The notes under the pieces: model-generated
Seen by the model: only the letters and a program-made list of their open reading frames with translations
What the model was told of the DNA's origin: nothing
Database searches by the model: none
DNA from: TMED26 sp002694075
GTDB lineage: Bacteria > Pseudomonadota > Alphaproteobacteria > Thalassobaculales > Thalassobaculaceae
Assembly (NCBI GenBank): GCA_036160575.1
Contig: JAYYDT010000002.1
Location: 1 to 49,612, forward strand
DNA length: 49,612 bases
Reading direction: 5' to 3'
Made by a program: the position numbers and the translations under genes
In this document: one piece after another, positions 17,409 through 26,399 of the stretch
Layout: each line of letters starts with the position of its first letter
Numbering within the stretch: position 1 is the stretch's first letter

Positions 17409-19667
17409 TCAACGGCGCCGCGACTTTCCGCGCGTTTTACCCTTTCCGCCGCCGCGTCCGCCTTTGGGGCCGCCTCTGAACTGTCCGCTGGCGGCGCGTT
17501 TGGGCCGGCGGTCCCCGCGCACGCCGCCGCTGATCAAGCGCAGGGTCAAGCGCCCGAGGGCCGGGTCAACGGCGTGCAATTCGGCCTCGACGCGGGCGCC
17601 CAGGCGATAACACCAGCCCAGCGTCCGACCGACCAATTCGTGGCGGGCCTCGTCATGATCATAGTAATCGTCGGGCAGGCTACCGATCGGGATTAAGCCG
17701 TCGGCGCCGGTGTCGTCCAAGGTGACGAATAGACCAAAGCGGGTTACCGCGGTGACACGCCCGCTCACGGCCGCCCCCACCCGGTCGGCCAGAAAGCGCG
17801 CGATAAAGCGGTCATTGGCGCTGCGTTCGGCCGCCGCCGCGCGCCGTTCGGTCATCGAGATATGCGCGCCGCAGGCGGCGAAATCGGCGAGGTCGACATT
17901 GCCATGACCGCCCTCGCCAAGACCCAGGCCGGCGATCAGCGCCCGGTGGACCAAGAGGTCCGCGTAGCGCCGAATGGGCGAGGTGAAATGCGCGTATTTC
18001 ATCAAGCCAAGACCGAAATGACCAATGTTATCAGGGCTGTAAACCGCTTGCGCCTGGCTGCGAAGAACCAATTCATTGACCATCGGCGCATGGGGTGTGT
18101 CGGCGGCCTTGGCCAGGATCGTGTTGAACAGACCCGGTTTGATGACCTGCCCGCGCGCCAGGCGCAATTCCAGGCCATCGAGAAAATCGCGTAGGTCATC
18201 CAATTTGTCGGGGTCGGGTTGGTCATGCACACGGTACATGCAGGGCTGCCGGCGCTTCTCCAAAGTCTCGGCGGCGGCGACGTTGGCGAGGACCATGAAT
18301 TCCTCGATCAGGCGATGGCTATCATAACGGGCGCGCACGCCGATCGCCTCGATATCGCCGGTCTCACCGATCACCACTTGGCGTTCCGGCATCTCGATCT
18401 CCAGCGCGCCGCGCCGCTCGCGTGCCGCCCGCAGAGCGCGATACGCGCCCACCAGGGCCGGCGCGAGCGCCGCGTCGCCGGCCAGGCTGCCGCCGTCGTC
18501 AAAGGCCACCTGCGCTTCTTCATAGGTTAGACGCGCGGCCGACCGCATCAAGCCACGCAGGAAGCGATGGCGGCGTTTGGCGCCGGTGGCGTCGATCACC
18601 ATTTCGACCGCCAGGCAGGCGCGTTCTTCGCGCGGCCGCAGCGAACAGAGACCGTTCGATAGCGCTTCCGGCAGCATTGGCACCACGCGGTCTGGGAAAT
18701 AGACCGAGTTGCCGCGTTTGCGCGCCTCGCGGTCGAGCGGGCTGTCCGAGCGCACATAATGGGCGACATCGGCGATGGCGACGACGATCAGCCAGCCGCC
18801 GGGATTGTCGGGATCGGGATCCGCGGCGGCCCATACCGCGTCGTCGAAATCACGGGCGTCGGCACCGTCAATGGTGACCAGAGGCAGGTCGCGCAGATCA
18901 CTGCGTTGGCCAAGGGTCACTGGGCGTGCCGCGTCGGCGGCGGCCAACACCTCATCCGGAAACCGGTCGGGGATGTCGTTTTCGCGCAGCGACAGCAAGG
19001 AAATCGCGCGCGGGTCGTTAAGGTTGGCGAAGCGTTCGATGACGCGCGCTTTTTTAAGACCGAAGCGTGTACCCGGTAGCACGTCGGCGATCACCAATTC
19101 GCTATCCTTGGCGCCGTTCAAGTCGTTTTTATCAATTTCATATTCGGCCCGGGCGCGCCGATCCGTCGGCTGCAGGCGGGCACCGTGGTCGGCCAGGCGC
19201 AGGACCCCGATCACCTGCTGGGGTGAGCGCTCCAGCCGGCGCATGACATGGCCCTCGTAAGCGGTGGCGTTAAGCCGCGTCAGGCGCGCCAACACCCGAT
19301 CGCCGACACCGACCGCCGGAACCCGGTTGTTTTGCGAGGTCAGCTGGATGGTCGGCGGGGCGGTTTCTGCCGACCAACCGAGCGGCGCCGCCAGCGCGAT
19401 ACCGTCATCGTCGACGCCGGTCACCTCGAGGGGCAGGACCTCCGGCAATTGGCCGGGTTCGGACAGTTTACGCCGGGGGCCCAGGTCCAAGTCGCCACGC
19501 GCGGCCATGTCGCGCAGCATGTGTTTCAAGGCGATGCGACCGTCACCGCGAATATCGAAGGCGCGGGCGATCTCGCGGCGCCCGACCGGGACCTGACTGT
19601 CGCGCACAAAGGCGAGGATCTCCGCCGCCGTCGGCAGGGCGCGTGGGGAAGCGGGTGGCCGCGCCAC
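17409..19667 (-). CDS. rnr: Ribonuclease R
   Basis: RNase R is a 3'-5' exoribonuclease able to degrade structured RNA. The 752-residue protein has an N-terminal winged-helix region (about 12-60), cold-shock-type domains, and the RNB catalytic domain with the Asp-rich DGADARDFDDAVWA motif and the HYVRSDSPLDREARKRG stretch. A C-terminal S1 domain covers about 635-715. The tail from about 720 is rich in Gly, Arg and Lys, as in other RNase R proteins. The start is GTG at 19667, whose G is also the last base of the topA stop TAG, so translation is probably coupled to topA. Confidence 0.96.
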   Translation of the reverse strand: MARPPASPRALPTAAEILAFVRDSQVPVGRREIARAFDIRGDGRIALKHMLRDMAARGDLDLGPRRKLSEPGQLPEVLPLEVTGVDDDGIALAAPLGWSAETAPPTIQLTSQNNRVPAVGVGDRVLARLTRLNATAYEGHVMRRLERSPQQVIGVLRLADHGARLQPTDRRARAEYEIDKNDLNGAKDSELVIADVLPGTRFGLKKARVIERFANLNDPRAISLLSLRENDIPDRFPDEVLAAADAARPVTLGQRSDLRDLPLVTIDGADARDFDDAVWAAADPDPDNPGGWLIVVAIADVAHYVRSDSPLDREARKRGNSVYFPDRVVPMLPEALSNGLCSLRPREERACLAVEMVIDATGAKRRHRFLRGLMRSAARLTYEEAQVAFDDGGSLAGDAALAPALVGAYRALRAARERRGALEIEMPERQVVIGETGDIEAIGVRARYDSHRLIEEFMVLANVAAAETLEKRRQPCMYRVHDQPDPDKLDDLRDFLDGLELRLARGQVIKPGLFNTILAKAADTPHAPMVNELVLRSQAQAVYSPDNIGHFGLGLMKYAHFTSPIRRYADLLVHRALIAGLGLGEGGHGNVDLADFAACGAHISMTERRAAAAERSANDRFIARFLADRVGAAVSGRVTAVTRFGLFVTLDDTGADGLIPIGSLPDDYYDHDEARHELVGRTLGWCYRLGARVEAELHAVDPALGRLTLRLISGGVRGDRRPKRAASGQFRGGPKGGRGGGKGKTRGKSRRR

Positions 19668-22360
19668 TAGGCGGTCGCGGATTTGGCGCCGCGTGACTTG
19701 GTCTTGGCGCCGGATGATTTGGCCTTGGTCGTCTTGGATTTGGCGGTTTTCGCCCCGGTTGTTTTGGCCCCGGTTGTTTTGGCCTTGCCGGTTTTGGCCT
19801 TGGTCGTTTTCGCCTTGGCGCCCTTGGTCGGCGCTTTGCCGGTTCCCGCCTTGGCGGCCTTGGCGGCGATCAACTCGACCGCCTGGGCCAGGGTGACGCT
19901 GTCTTCGGCGACACCTTTGGGCAGCGTCGCGCGGACCTTGTGGTGCTGCACATAGGGCCCATAGCGCCCACTGTGAATGGTCACCGGCACGCCGTCGTCA
20001 GGATGGTCGCCCAGCGCCTTGGCGGGGGTCCGTTGCGGCGCCTGGGCGATCAGGTCGACCGCCCGGTTGAGGCCGATGGTCAACACGTCATCGCCGTCGG
20101 TCAGCGATTTATAGGTGCTTTGGTGTTTCACATAGGCGCCGAAGCGGCCGATCCCAGCGGTGATCGGCTCGCCGCTATCGGGATGGGGGCCGACCTCGCG
20201 CGGCAGACTGAGCAGCCCCAGGGCGGTTTCCAAGGTGACCTCGGCCGGCACCATGCCCTTGGCCAGTGAGGCGCGTTTGGGTTTGGTCTTTTTCTTACCC
20301 TCGCCGGTGGCTTCGCCCAATTGCACATAATCGCCGAAAGGACCGCGCCGCAAGGTGACGTCCAGGCCGGTTTCCGGATCTTTGCCTAACAAGCGCACGC
20401 CGCTGTCGTCACCGACCGTGCCGTCATCGCCGTTATTGACCGTCAATTGGCGGGTATAACGGCAGTCGGGATAATTGGCGCAGCCGATGAAGGCGCCGAA
20501 TTTACCGAGTTTCAGGCCCAGGCGGCCGTCCCCACATTGCGGGCAGGCGCGAGTCGGTTGGCCGGCTGCGTCGAGCGGGAAGAAATGCTCGCCAAGGTCT
20601 TTGTCCAAAGCGTCGAGAACCTGGCGAACGGTGAGATCTTTGGTGCCATCGATGGCGGCGGAAAAGGCTTCCCAGAAATCCCGTAGCACCGCCTGCCAAT
20701 TCAACTTGCCAGCCGAAATATCGTCCAGTTGGCCCTCTAGATCGGCGGTGAAGGTATACTCCACATATCGCGTGAAGAAATTGACCAAAAAGGCGGTCAC
20801 GATGCGGCCACGGTCGCCAGGCACGAAACGCCGATTGTCCAGAGTCACATAATCGCGGTCCTGCAGAACCTGGATAATGCTGGCGTAGGTCGACGGTCGA
20901 CCGATGCCAAGTTCCTCCATCTTGCGGACCAGGCTGGCCTCGCTGTATCGGGGCGGCGGCTGGGTGAAATGCTGTTCGGGGTTGATTTCCTGCAAGGCCA
21001 GCGCATCGCCCTCGGCCAACGGGGGGAGCAGGCGGCTGTTGTCATCGCCGTCATCGCTCGCCCGTTCGTCGCGGTCTTCGACATAAAGCTTCAGAAAGCC
21101 ATCGAACACAACCACCGATCCGGTCGCCCGCACCTGCGCGCGGCGATGCGCGGTCTCAATGGTGACGGCGGTCTGGTCCAATTCGGCGCTGGCCATTTGG
21201 CTGGCCACCGCTCGCTTCCAGATCAACTCGTAGAGCTTAAGGTCGTCGTCGCTCAGCCGGGCCGCCAAATCCCGCGGCAGGCGCGCCGGATCGGTCGGTC
21301 GGATGGCTTCATGCGCTTCCTGGGCGTTTTTGGCCTTGGTCCGGTATACCCGGGGTTTGGGGGGCAGATAGCGGTCACCGGCCTGACCGGCGATGACCCC
21401 GCGAATGGCGCCGATCGCCTCTTGCCCCATTTGAACGCCATCGGTCCGCATGTAGGTGATCAGGCCAACCGTCTCGCCGCCGATGTCAATGCCTTCGTAA
21501 AGGCGTTGGGCGATGCGCATGGTTCGGGTGGCGCCGAAGCGCAATTTGCGCGAGGCCTCCTGTTGCAGGGTGGACGTCGTAAAGGGCGGCGCGGGATTGC
21601 GCCGAACACGCTTTTTCTCGACTCCCAGCACCTGATAGGTGGTGTCCTGCAGCGCCGCCACGGCGGCGTCGGCGGCCGCTTGGTTGGGCAAATCCATCTT
21701 GCCCAGCTTGACCCCGTCCAATTGCACCAGGCGGGCGCTTAAGCTTTTGCGCTCGCGGGTCCGCAGGTTGACGTCGACGCTCCAATACTCCTCGGCCTTG
21801 AAGGCTTCGATCTCGGCTTCGCGTTCGGCGATCAAGCGAAGGGCCACCGACTGCACGCGGCCGGCCGAGCGCGAGCCCGGCAGTTTGCGCCACAGCACCG
21901 GCGACAGGGTGAAGCCGACCAGGTAATCGAGGGCGCGGCGGGCCAGATAGGCCTCCACCAACTCGTCATTGAGGTCGCGCGGATTGGCCAGCGCGTCGAG
22001 CACCGCCGATTTGGTGATTTCGTTGAAGACGATGCGCTGGACCGGCAAGCCCTCCAGCATCTTGCGTTCCTTCAGCACATTACGGATGTGCCAGGAAATC
22101 GCCTCACCCTCGCGATCGGGGTCGGTGGCAAGATAGAGATGATCAGCGCCACGCACCGCCTGGGCGATGGCTTTGATTTGCTTTTCGGCGCGCGGATCGG
22201 TTTCCCAGCTCATCGCGAAATCTTCGTCTGGACGCACCGACCCGTCCTTGCGCGGCAGGTCGCGAATATGCCCATAGCTGGCGATCACATGGTAATCGCT
22301 GCCAAGATATTTGTTGATGGTCTTGGCTTTGGCCGGCGATTCGACAACGACGACTTTCAT
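19667..22360 (-). CDS. topA: DNA topoisomerase I with lysine-rich tail
   Basis: TopA relaxes negative supercoils through a phosphotyrosine intermediate. The 897-residue protein has the Toprim domain (VVESPAKAKTI at 5-15, DPDREGEA at 80-87), the catalytic Y303 in ITYMRTDG, one four-Cys zinc finger (CPQCG ... CANYPDC, about 600-630) and further C-terminal topoisomerase repeats. The last 65 or so residues are a low-complexity tail of Lys, Thr, Ala and Gly, resembling histone H1-like tails. It ends in a one-base overlap with the rnr start and begins 59 bases after dprA. Confidence 0.97.
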   Translation of the reverse strand: MKVVVVESPAKAKTINKYLGSDYHVIASYGHIRDLPRKDGSVRPDEDFAMSWETDPRAEKQIKAIAQAVRGADHLYLATDPDREGEAISWHIRNVLKERKMLEGLPVQRIVFNEITKSAVLDALANPRDLNDELVEAYLARRALDYLVGFTLSPVLWRKLPGSRSAGRVQSVALRLIAEREAEIEAFKAEEYWSVDVNLRTRERKSLSARLVQLDGVKLGKMDLPNQAAADAAVAALQDTTYQVLGVEKKRVRRNPAPPFTTSTLQQEASRKLRFGATRTMRIAQRLYEGIDIGGETVGLITYMRTDGVQMGQEAIGAIRGVIAGQAGDRYLPPKPRVYRTKAKNAQEAHEAIRPTDPARLPRDLAARLSDDDLKLYELIWKRAVASQMASAELDQTAVTIETAHRRAQVRATGSVVVFDGFLKLYVEDRDERASDDGDDNSRLLPPLAEGDALALQEINPEQHFTQPPPRYSEASLVRKMEELGIGRPSTYASIIQVLQDRDYVTLDNRRFVPGDRGRIVTAFLVNFFTRYVEYTFTADLEGQLDDISAGKLNWQAVLRDFWEAFSAAIDGTKDLTVRQVLDALDKDLGEHFFPLDAAGQPTRACPQCGDGRLGLKLGKFGAFIGCANYPDCRYTRQLTVNNGDDGTVGDDSGVRLLGKDPETGLDVTLRRGPFGDYVQLGEATGEGKKKTKPKRASLAKGMVPAEVTLETALGLLSLPREVGPHPDSGEPITAGIGRFGAYVKHQSTYKSLTDGDDVLTIGLNRAVDLIAQAPQRTPAKALGDHPDDGVPVTIHSGRYGPYVQHHKVRATLPKGVAEDSVTLAQAVELIAAKAAKAGTGKAPTKGAKAKTTKAKTGKAKTTGAKTTGAKTAKSKTTKAKSSGAKTKSRGAKSATA

Positions 22361-22419
22361 TTACGGCCCTTTGTTGCGACTCGTCCGACCCCGCGAGCGG
22401 CGCTGGTTGGCGCGCCACC

Positions 22420-23562
22420 CTAGGTGCCGGACCGCGGCGTGAATCGGCGGGCAACCATGTTGCCCGGGTGGCGTTCGACGGTGCCCGCCAACTCAGCCTC
22501 GAGCAAAACCGTCAACACTACTGGCGCCGAGAATTGGCATCGCCGGATGATTTCGTCAACCGCCGTTGGTGTTGCGTCGAGAAATTCGATCACCTCGCGC
22601 CGCGCCGCCGCCAGAGTTTCGGGGCTGGGCGGCCGTGGTTCAAAGCCGTCGAAAGGCGCGCCGAGCGGGGCCCTGACATGGCGGCCGCCAAGCCCGGCGA
22701 CAACGGCCACGATATCATCGCCGGTTTCGATCAAATGGGCGCCGTCGCGTAGTAATTGATTGCTGCCGCGACAGCGCGGATCGAGGGGGGAGCCCGGCAC
22801 CGCCATGACCTCGCGGCCAAGCTCGCCGGCCAGGCGGGCGGTGATCAACGAGCCCGACCGTTCGGCCGCCTCGACCACCACAACCGCCAGCGATAACCCC
22901 GCGATGATGCGGTTGCGGGCCGGAAAATTACGCGCCTGCGGTTGGGTGCCGATCGGGGATTCGGCGACCAGTGCGCCGCCCTCGACCAAGCGGTCATAGA
23001 GGTCGGCGTTCTCCCGTGGGTAAATCACATCAATGCCGCCGCCCAACACCGCCACCGTGCCGCCGGAAAGCGCGCCCTGATGGGCGGCGGTGTCAATGCC
23101 GCGGGCCATGCCGGAAACCACCGCGTAATCCTTCGCCGCGACGGTTTCGGCCAGGGCGTGGGCCAGCCGGCGAGCGTTCGCCGAGGCGTTGCGTGCGCCG
23201 ACCATGGCGACTGCCGGCCGCGCCAACAAATGGCCATGACCGCGTAGCGAAAAGACCGCTGGCGCGTCTTCGCATTGCTCCAACAACGTTGGGTATTCGG
23301 CCATGCCGCGCACGATCACACGCGCGCCGATGGCGTGGTTTGCTTCGAGTTCCGCCTCGGCCTCGGCCCGTCCGTAAATGCGGATTCGCCGGCCCAACCC
23401 GCCCTGCGCCGCCAATTCGGGCAGGGCGGCCAGCGCGCGGCTGGCGTCCCCATAGCGGCGCAGTAAATGACCAAAAGTGACCGGGCCGACGTTCTCCGAC
23501 CGAATCAGACGCAAACGCGCGATGATTTCAGCGTGATCAAGTGGCGTTCCGGCGGGACCCAT
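22420..23562 (-). CDS. dprA: DNA processing protein DprA
   Basis: DprA binds incoming single-stranded DNA and loads RecA during natural transformation; it is also present in many bacteria not known to be competent. The protein of about 380 residues has the N-terminal helical SAM-like region, the Rossmann-type core (VGARNASANARRLA, VSGMARGIDTAAHQGAL, VLGGGIDVIYPREN, FPARNRIIAGLS) and a C-terminal winged-helix domain (about 320-370). The ATG at 23562 is chosen over a GTG at 23571 because GGGAAAGG lies eight bases before the ATG and overlaps the GTG position. Conserved dprA-topA-rnr order. Confidence 0.95.
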   Translation of the reverse strand: MGPAGTPLDHAEIIARLRLIRSENVGPVTFGHLLRRYGDASRALAALPELAAQGGLGRRIRIYGRAEAEAELEANHAIGARVIVRGMAEYPTLLEQCEDAPAVFSLRGHGHLLARPAVAMVGARNASANARRLAHALAETVAAKDYAVVSGMARGIDTAAHQGALSGGTVAVLGGGIDVIYPRENADLYDRLVEGGALVAESPIGTQPQARNFPARNRIIAGLSLAVVVVEAAERSGSLITARLAGELGREVMAVPGSPLDPRCRGSNQLLRDGAHLIETGDDIVAVVAGLGGRHVRAPLGAPFDGFEPRPPSPETLAAARREVIEFLDATPTAVDEIIRRCQFSAPVVLTVLLEAELAGTVERHPGNMVARRFTPRSGT

Positions 23563-23641
23563 GGGCGCCACCTTTCCCTGTGTCTCCGAGTATCGCCACC
23601 CATATGAACGGAACGGGGCGCTTTATCGCCGCCGGCGGGGT

Positions 23642-24433
23642 CTATTCGCGGACAAAAAAGCTGGCTGCGCCATAGCCGGCCTCAAGCGGGATATGCAGGG
23701 TGCGGCCGCCGTCATGCCGTTCCACCCGCGGCAGGACCGGCACCACCGGGCTCGCCCGCGCCGCCGCCAGGGCACTTTCCACGCTCTTGTTCTGCGCCAG
23801 TTTTTCCAAATTCAGGCGGGTTGGAAAAATCACCGTGCGCCGCTTGGCGGCGGCGTCGGCGAGGGCTTGGTCCGGGGTGATCCACACCGAATCGACGGAT
23901 TCGCGCCCGTCATGACTAAGCCCGGCATCGTCCGGCGCCGGCGCCAGGTAAAAATGGGTGTCGAAACGTTTCGGCATATTGACCGGGGTCAGCCAATGGG
24001 CGAAGGGGCTGAGTTGATCGACGGCCAGGCGCAGATTTTCCGCTTCGCAAAATGCCAGCATGTCGATTTCGCCGGATTCGAGCGGTTGGCGGTAGCGCGC
24101 GCCGAGTTCGGCGGCCCGGCCGCCGTCGACCAGGGCGGGGCCACCGGCCGGTCGGGCGAAAAGGGCGCCGCATTCTTCGAAGGCTTCGCGGATCGCCGTC
24201 ACCCGCAAGGCCAGGTCGCCGTCGCCAAGGCCGTCGGCGCCATCGGCCCGCGCCCGTAGCCCCGGCGCTTGGTCACCGGGATCGCTGGTGCCGCCCGGAA
24301 ATACCAAGGCGCCCGAGGCGAAATCGATCTGATGGTGGCGCACCACCATGAAAACTTCCAAACCCGCGGCGCCGTCCCGTAATAGCAGGATGGTCGCCGC
24401 CGGCCGCAGCGGCGCGGGCGTTTTTTGGTCCAT
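23642..24433 (-). CDS. NUDIX hydrolase
   Basis: A 263-residue NUDIX protein. Residues 42-48 hold the ALVFPGG segment that opens the NUDIX box, but about 30 residues are inserted before the core REAFEECG at 82-89, as in the NUDT19-like group of CoA and acyl-CoA diphosphatases. The catalytic Glu residues of that motif are present. Substrate is unknown; a nucleoside diphosphate derivative such as CoA is possible by family resemblance. It starts three bases after the plsY stop and is followed 79 bases later by dprA, within the long minus-strand cluster. Confidence 0.9.
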   Translation of the reverse strand: MDQKTPAPLRPAATILLLRDGAAGLEVFMVVRHHQIDFASGALVFPGGTSDPGDQAPGLRARADGADGLGDGDLALRVTAIREAFEECGALFARPAGGPALVDGGRAAELGARYRQPLESGEIDMLAFCEAENLRLAVDQLSPFAHWLTPVNMPKRFDTHFYLAPAPDDAGLSHDGRESVDSVWITPDQALADAAAKRRTVIFPTRLNLEKLAQNKSVESALAAARASPVVPVLPRVERHDGGRTLHIPLEAGYGAASFFVRE

Positions 24434-24436
24434 CGC

Positions 24437-25069
24437 TTAGCGCCCTCCGTCGCGCGATTTAGAGAGGTTGATTTTGCTTTCCTGGCCGGTCAGCAGGCGC
24501 TTGATATTGGCGTGGTGACGGATCAGCAGCAAGCCGCTAATCAGGCCGATGGCGGTCGCCAGATGGGGCGTGTGCAAATAATAGGTGAAGACCGGCGCGG
24601 CGGCGAGGGCGACGAGGGCGGCCAGCGACGAATACCGAAATAACACCGCCACGACCAGCCAGACCAGACCGCATAGACCGCCCAGCAGCGGATCGAAGGC
24701 GAGCACGACACCGAAACCGGTAGCCACCGCCTTGCCGCCTTTGAACCGCAGCCACACCGGAAAACAATGGCCAAGCACCGCGCCGTAGGCGGCCATGATC
24801 GCCATGTCCTCGCCATAGAGACCAGCCAGCAAAACCGCCGCCACCCCTTTGCCCGCGTCGAACAGCAAGGTCGCTAGCGCCAGCCATTTATTGCCGGTGC
24901 GCAATACGTTGGTGGCGCCGATATTGCCGCTGCCGATGGTGCGGATATCGCCAAGACCGGCGACCCGGGTGAGCAGCAGCCCGCTGGGCACCGAACCAAG
25001 CAAATAGCCAAGCGCGGCGGCGGCGTAAAATGGCCACGTGAAGGCGAGATCACCCAACGGATCAGGCAT
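24437..25069 (-). CDS. plsY: Glycerol-3-phosphate acyltransferase PlsY
   Basis: PlsY moves an acyl group from acyl-phosphate to glycerol-3-phosphate, the first step of phospholipid synthesis, in the inner membrane. The 210-residue protein is mostly hydrophobic (about five to seven membrane segments) and has all three family motifs: GSVPSGLLLTR near 24-34, GSGNIGATNVLRTGNK near 45-60, and FKGGKAVATGFG near 107-118. The ATG at 25069 lies four bases after the pyrC-like stop; the frame is open another 15 codons inside that gene, without support. Confidence 0.96.
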   Translation of the reverse strand: MPDPLGDLAFTWPFYAAAALGYLLGSVPSGLLLTRVAGLGDIRTIGSGNIGATNVLRTGNKWLALATLLFDAGKGVAAVLLAGLYGEDMAIMAAYGAVLGHCFPVWLRFKGGKAVATGFGVVLAFDPLLGGLCGLVWLVVAVLFRYSSLAALVALAAAPVFTYYLHTPHLATAIGLISGLLLIRHHANIKRLLTGQESKINLSKSRDGGR

Positions 25070-25073
25070 GGCC

Positions 25074-26399
25074 CTAGCCCGCCTCCGCGGCGTCGACGTC
25101 GAACACGGTTTCACCGGCGCGGACGGTGCGCGTCACCCGCCCCTCGACCGGTCGGCCCTGAAACGGGCTGTTTTTCGACTTGCTGCGAAATCGCGAAACA
25201 TCGACGCGGCCGGCGATGGTCAGGTTGATAAGGGTGAAATCGGCGACCGCGCCAACCGCCAGACGGCCGGCCGGCAGGGCCAGAATGTCGGCCGGACACC
25301 AGGTCAGCGCGGCGACCGCGCGGTCAAGCGTCAAATGGCCGGCGTGGACCAATTCGAGAGTCAGGGGCAGCAAGGTTTCCAAGCCGATGACACCGGCTTC
25401 GGCCTGGGCGAAAGGCAGGCGTTTGGAATCTTGCGCGCGGGGGGCGTGGTCGCTGGCGATGGCGTCGATGGTCCCATCGGCGAGCCCGGCGATCACCGCC
25501 AAGCGATCCGCCTCGCCGCGCAGCGGCGGCGAAACCTTGGCGAAGGTTCGATAGTCGGTCACCGCGCTGTCGTTGAGAGCGAAGTAATGCGGCGCGGTAT
25601 CGCATGTGACCGGCAGGCCACGGGCCTTGGCCCGGCGGATCGCGTCGATGCCCTCGGCGGTCGACAGATTGGCCACGTGATAGCGACCGCCGGTCAGTTC
25701 CACCAAATGCAGATCGCGCTCGATGATCATCACCTCGGCCTTCGCGGGAATCCCGGCGAGACCAAGGCGCGTCGCGGTTTCCCCCTCGTTCATGACCCCG
25801 TCGCGGGCCAGGCTCGGCTCCTCGGGATGCTGGACGATTGGCCGACCAAAGATGGACGCGTAGGCGAGGGCGCGGCGCAGGACCAAGGCATCGGCGATCA
25901 CCCGGCCGCCGTCGGTGAAGCCGACCGCGCCATTTTCGGCGAGCAGGCCGTACTCGGTCAATTCCTTGCCGGCCAATGCCTTGGTGGCGGCGGCGTAGGC
26001 GTGGATGTTGACCAGTCCTACGGTGGCGGCGCGGCGTTGAATAAACTGCAGCAGCGAGACGTCATCGATCACCGGATCGGTATTCGGCAGGCAAGCCAAG
26101 GTGGTGACGCCGCCGGCGACGGCCGCGCGGCTCAGGGTTTTCAGCGTCTCCATGTATTCGTCGCCAGGTTCGCGCGAATAGACGCGCATATCGACCAGCC
26201 CCGGCACCAGGGCGTGGCCGCCGCAATCGATGGTCTGGATGTCCTCCTGGATGCTGTCGACCACCACATGGCCGCCTAAGTCGGCGATGGTGCCATCGGG
26301 ATTGACCAAAACCGCCCCCTTGTCGTCGAGCCCGGAGGCCGGATCGATCAGCCGGGCGTTGCGAAACACCCGGCGCGGCGCGGCGTTGGCGGCGGTCAT
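25074..26399 (-). CDS. pyrC: Dihydroorotase-like protein lacking key metal ligands (PyrC'/PyrX type)
   Basis: This 441-residue protein has the fold and length of class I dihydroorotase, the third enzyme of pyrimidine synthesis. The HxH metal motif after PGLVDM is replaced by R72-V73-Y74, and the His expected in the HxST segment is N244 (VANLST). D163, H191 and D317 (SDHAP) remain, and the substrate motif NPPLR reads SPPLR. Such degenerate proteins beside pyrB are known in Pseudomonas (PyrC'), where they are inactive but needed for ATCase assembly. Here it overlaps the pyrB stop by four bases (ATGA). I infer a structural role; a true dihydroorotase should then be encoded elsewhere. Confidence 0.9.
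   Translation of the reverse strand: MTAANAAPRRVFRNARLIDPASGLDDKGAVLVNPDGTIADLGGHVVVDSIQEDIQTIDCGGHALVPGLVDMRVYSREPGDEYMETLKTLSRAAVAGGVTTLACLPNTDPVIDDVSLLQFIQRRAATVGLVNIHAYAAATKALAGKELTEYGLLAENGAVGFTDGGRVIADALVLRRALAYASIFGRPIVQHPEEPSLARDGVMNEGETATRLGLAGIPAKAEVMIIERDLHLVELTGGRYHVANLSTAEGIDAIRRAKARGLPVTCDTAPHYFALNDSAVTDYRTFAKVSPPLRGEADRLAVIAGLADGTIDAIASDHAPRAQDSKRLPFAQAEAGVIGLETLLPLTLELVHAGHLTLDRAVAALTWCPADILALPAGRLAVGAVADFTLINLTIAGRVDVSRFRSKSKNSPFQGRPVEGRVTRTVRAGETVFDVDAAEAG

Noticed and set aside
19683..19870. Repeat element or minisatellite
   Set aside because: The repeated words encode the in-frame lysine-rich tail of TopA, which explains them without a separate repeat element.
25038..26279. 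Plus-strand open frame of 413 codons opposite plsY and the dihydroorotase-like gene
   Set aside because: Same reason: it covers two recognised genes in antisense and has no ribosome site or known motif.
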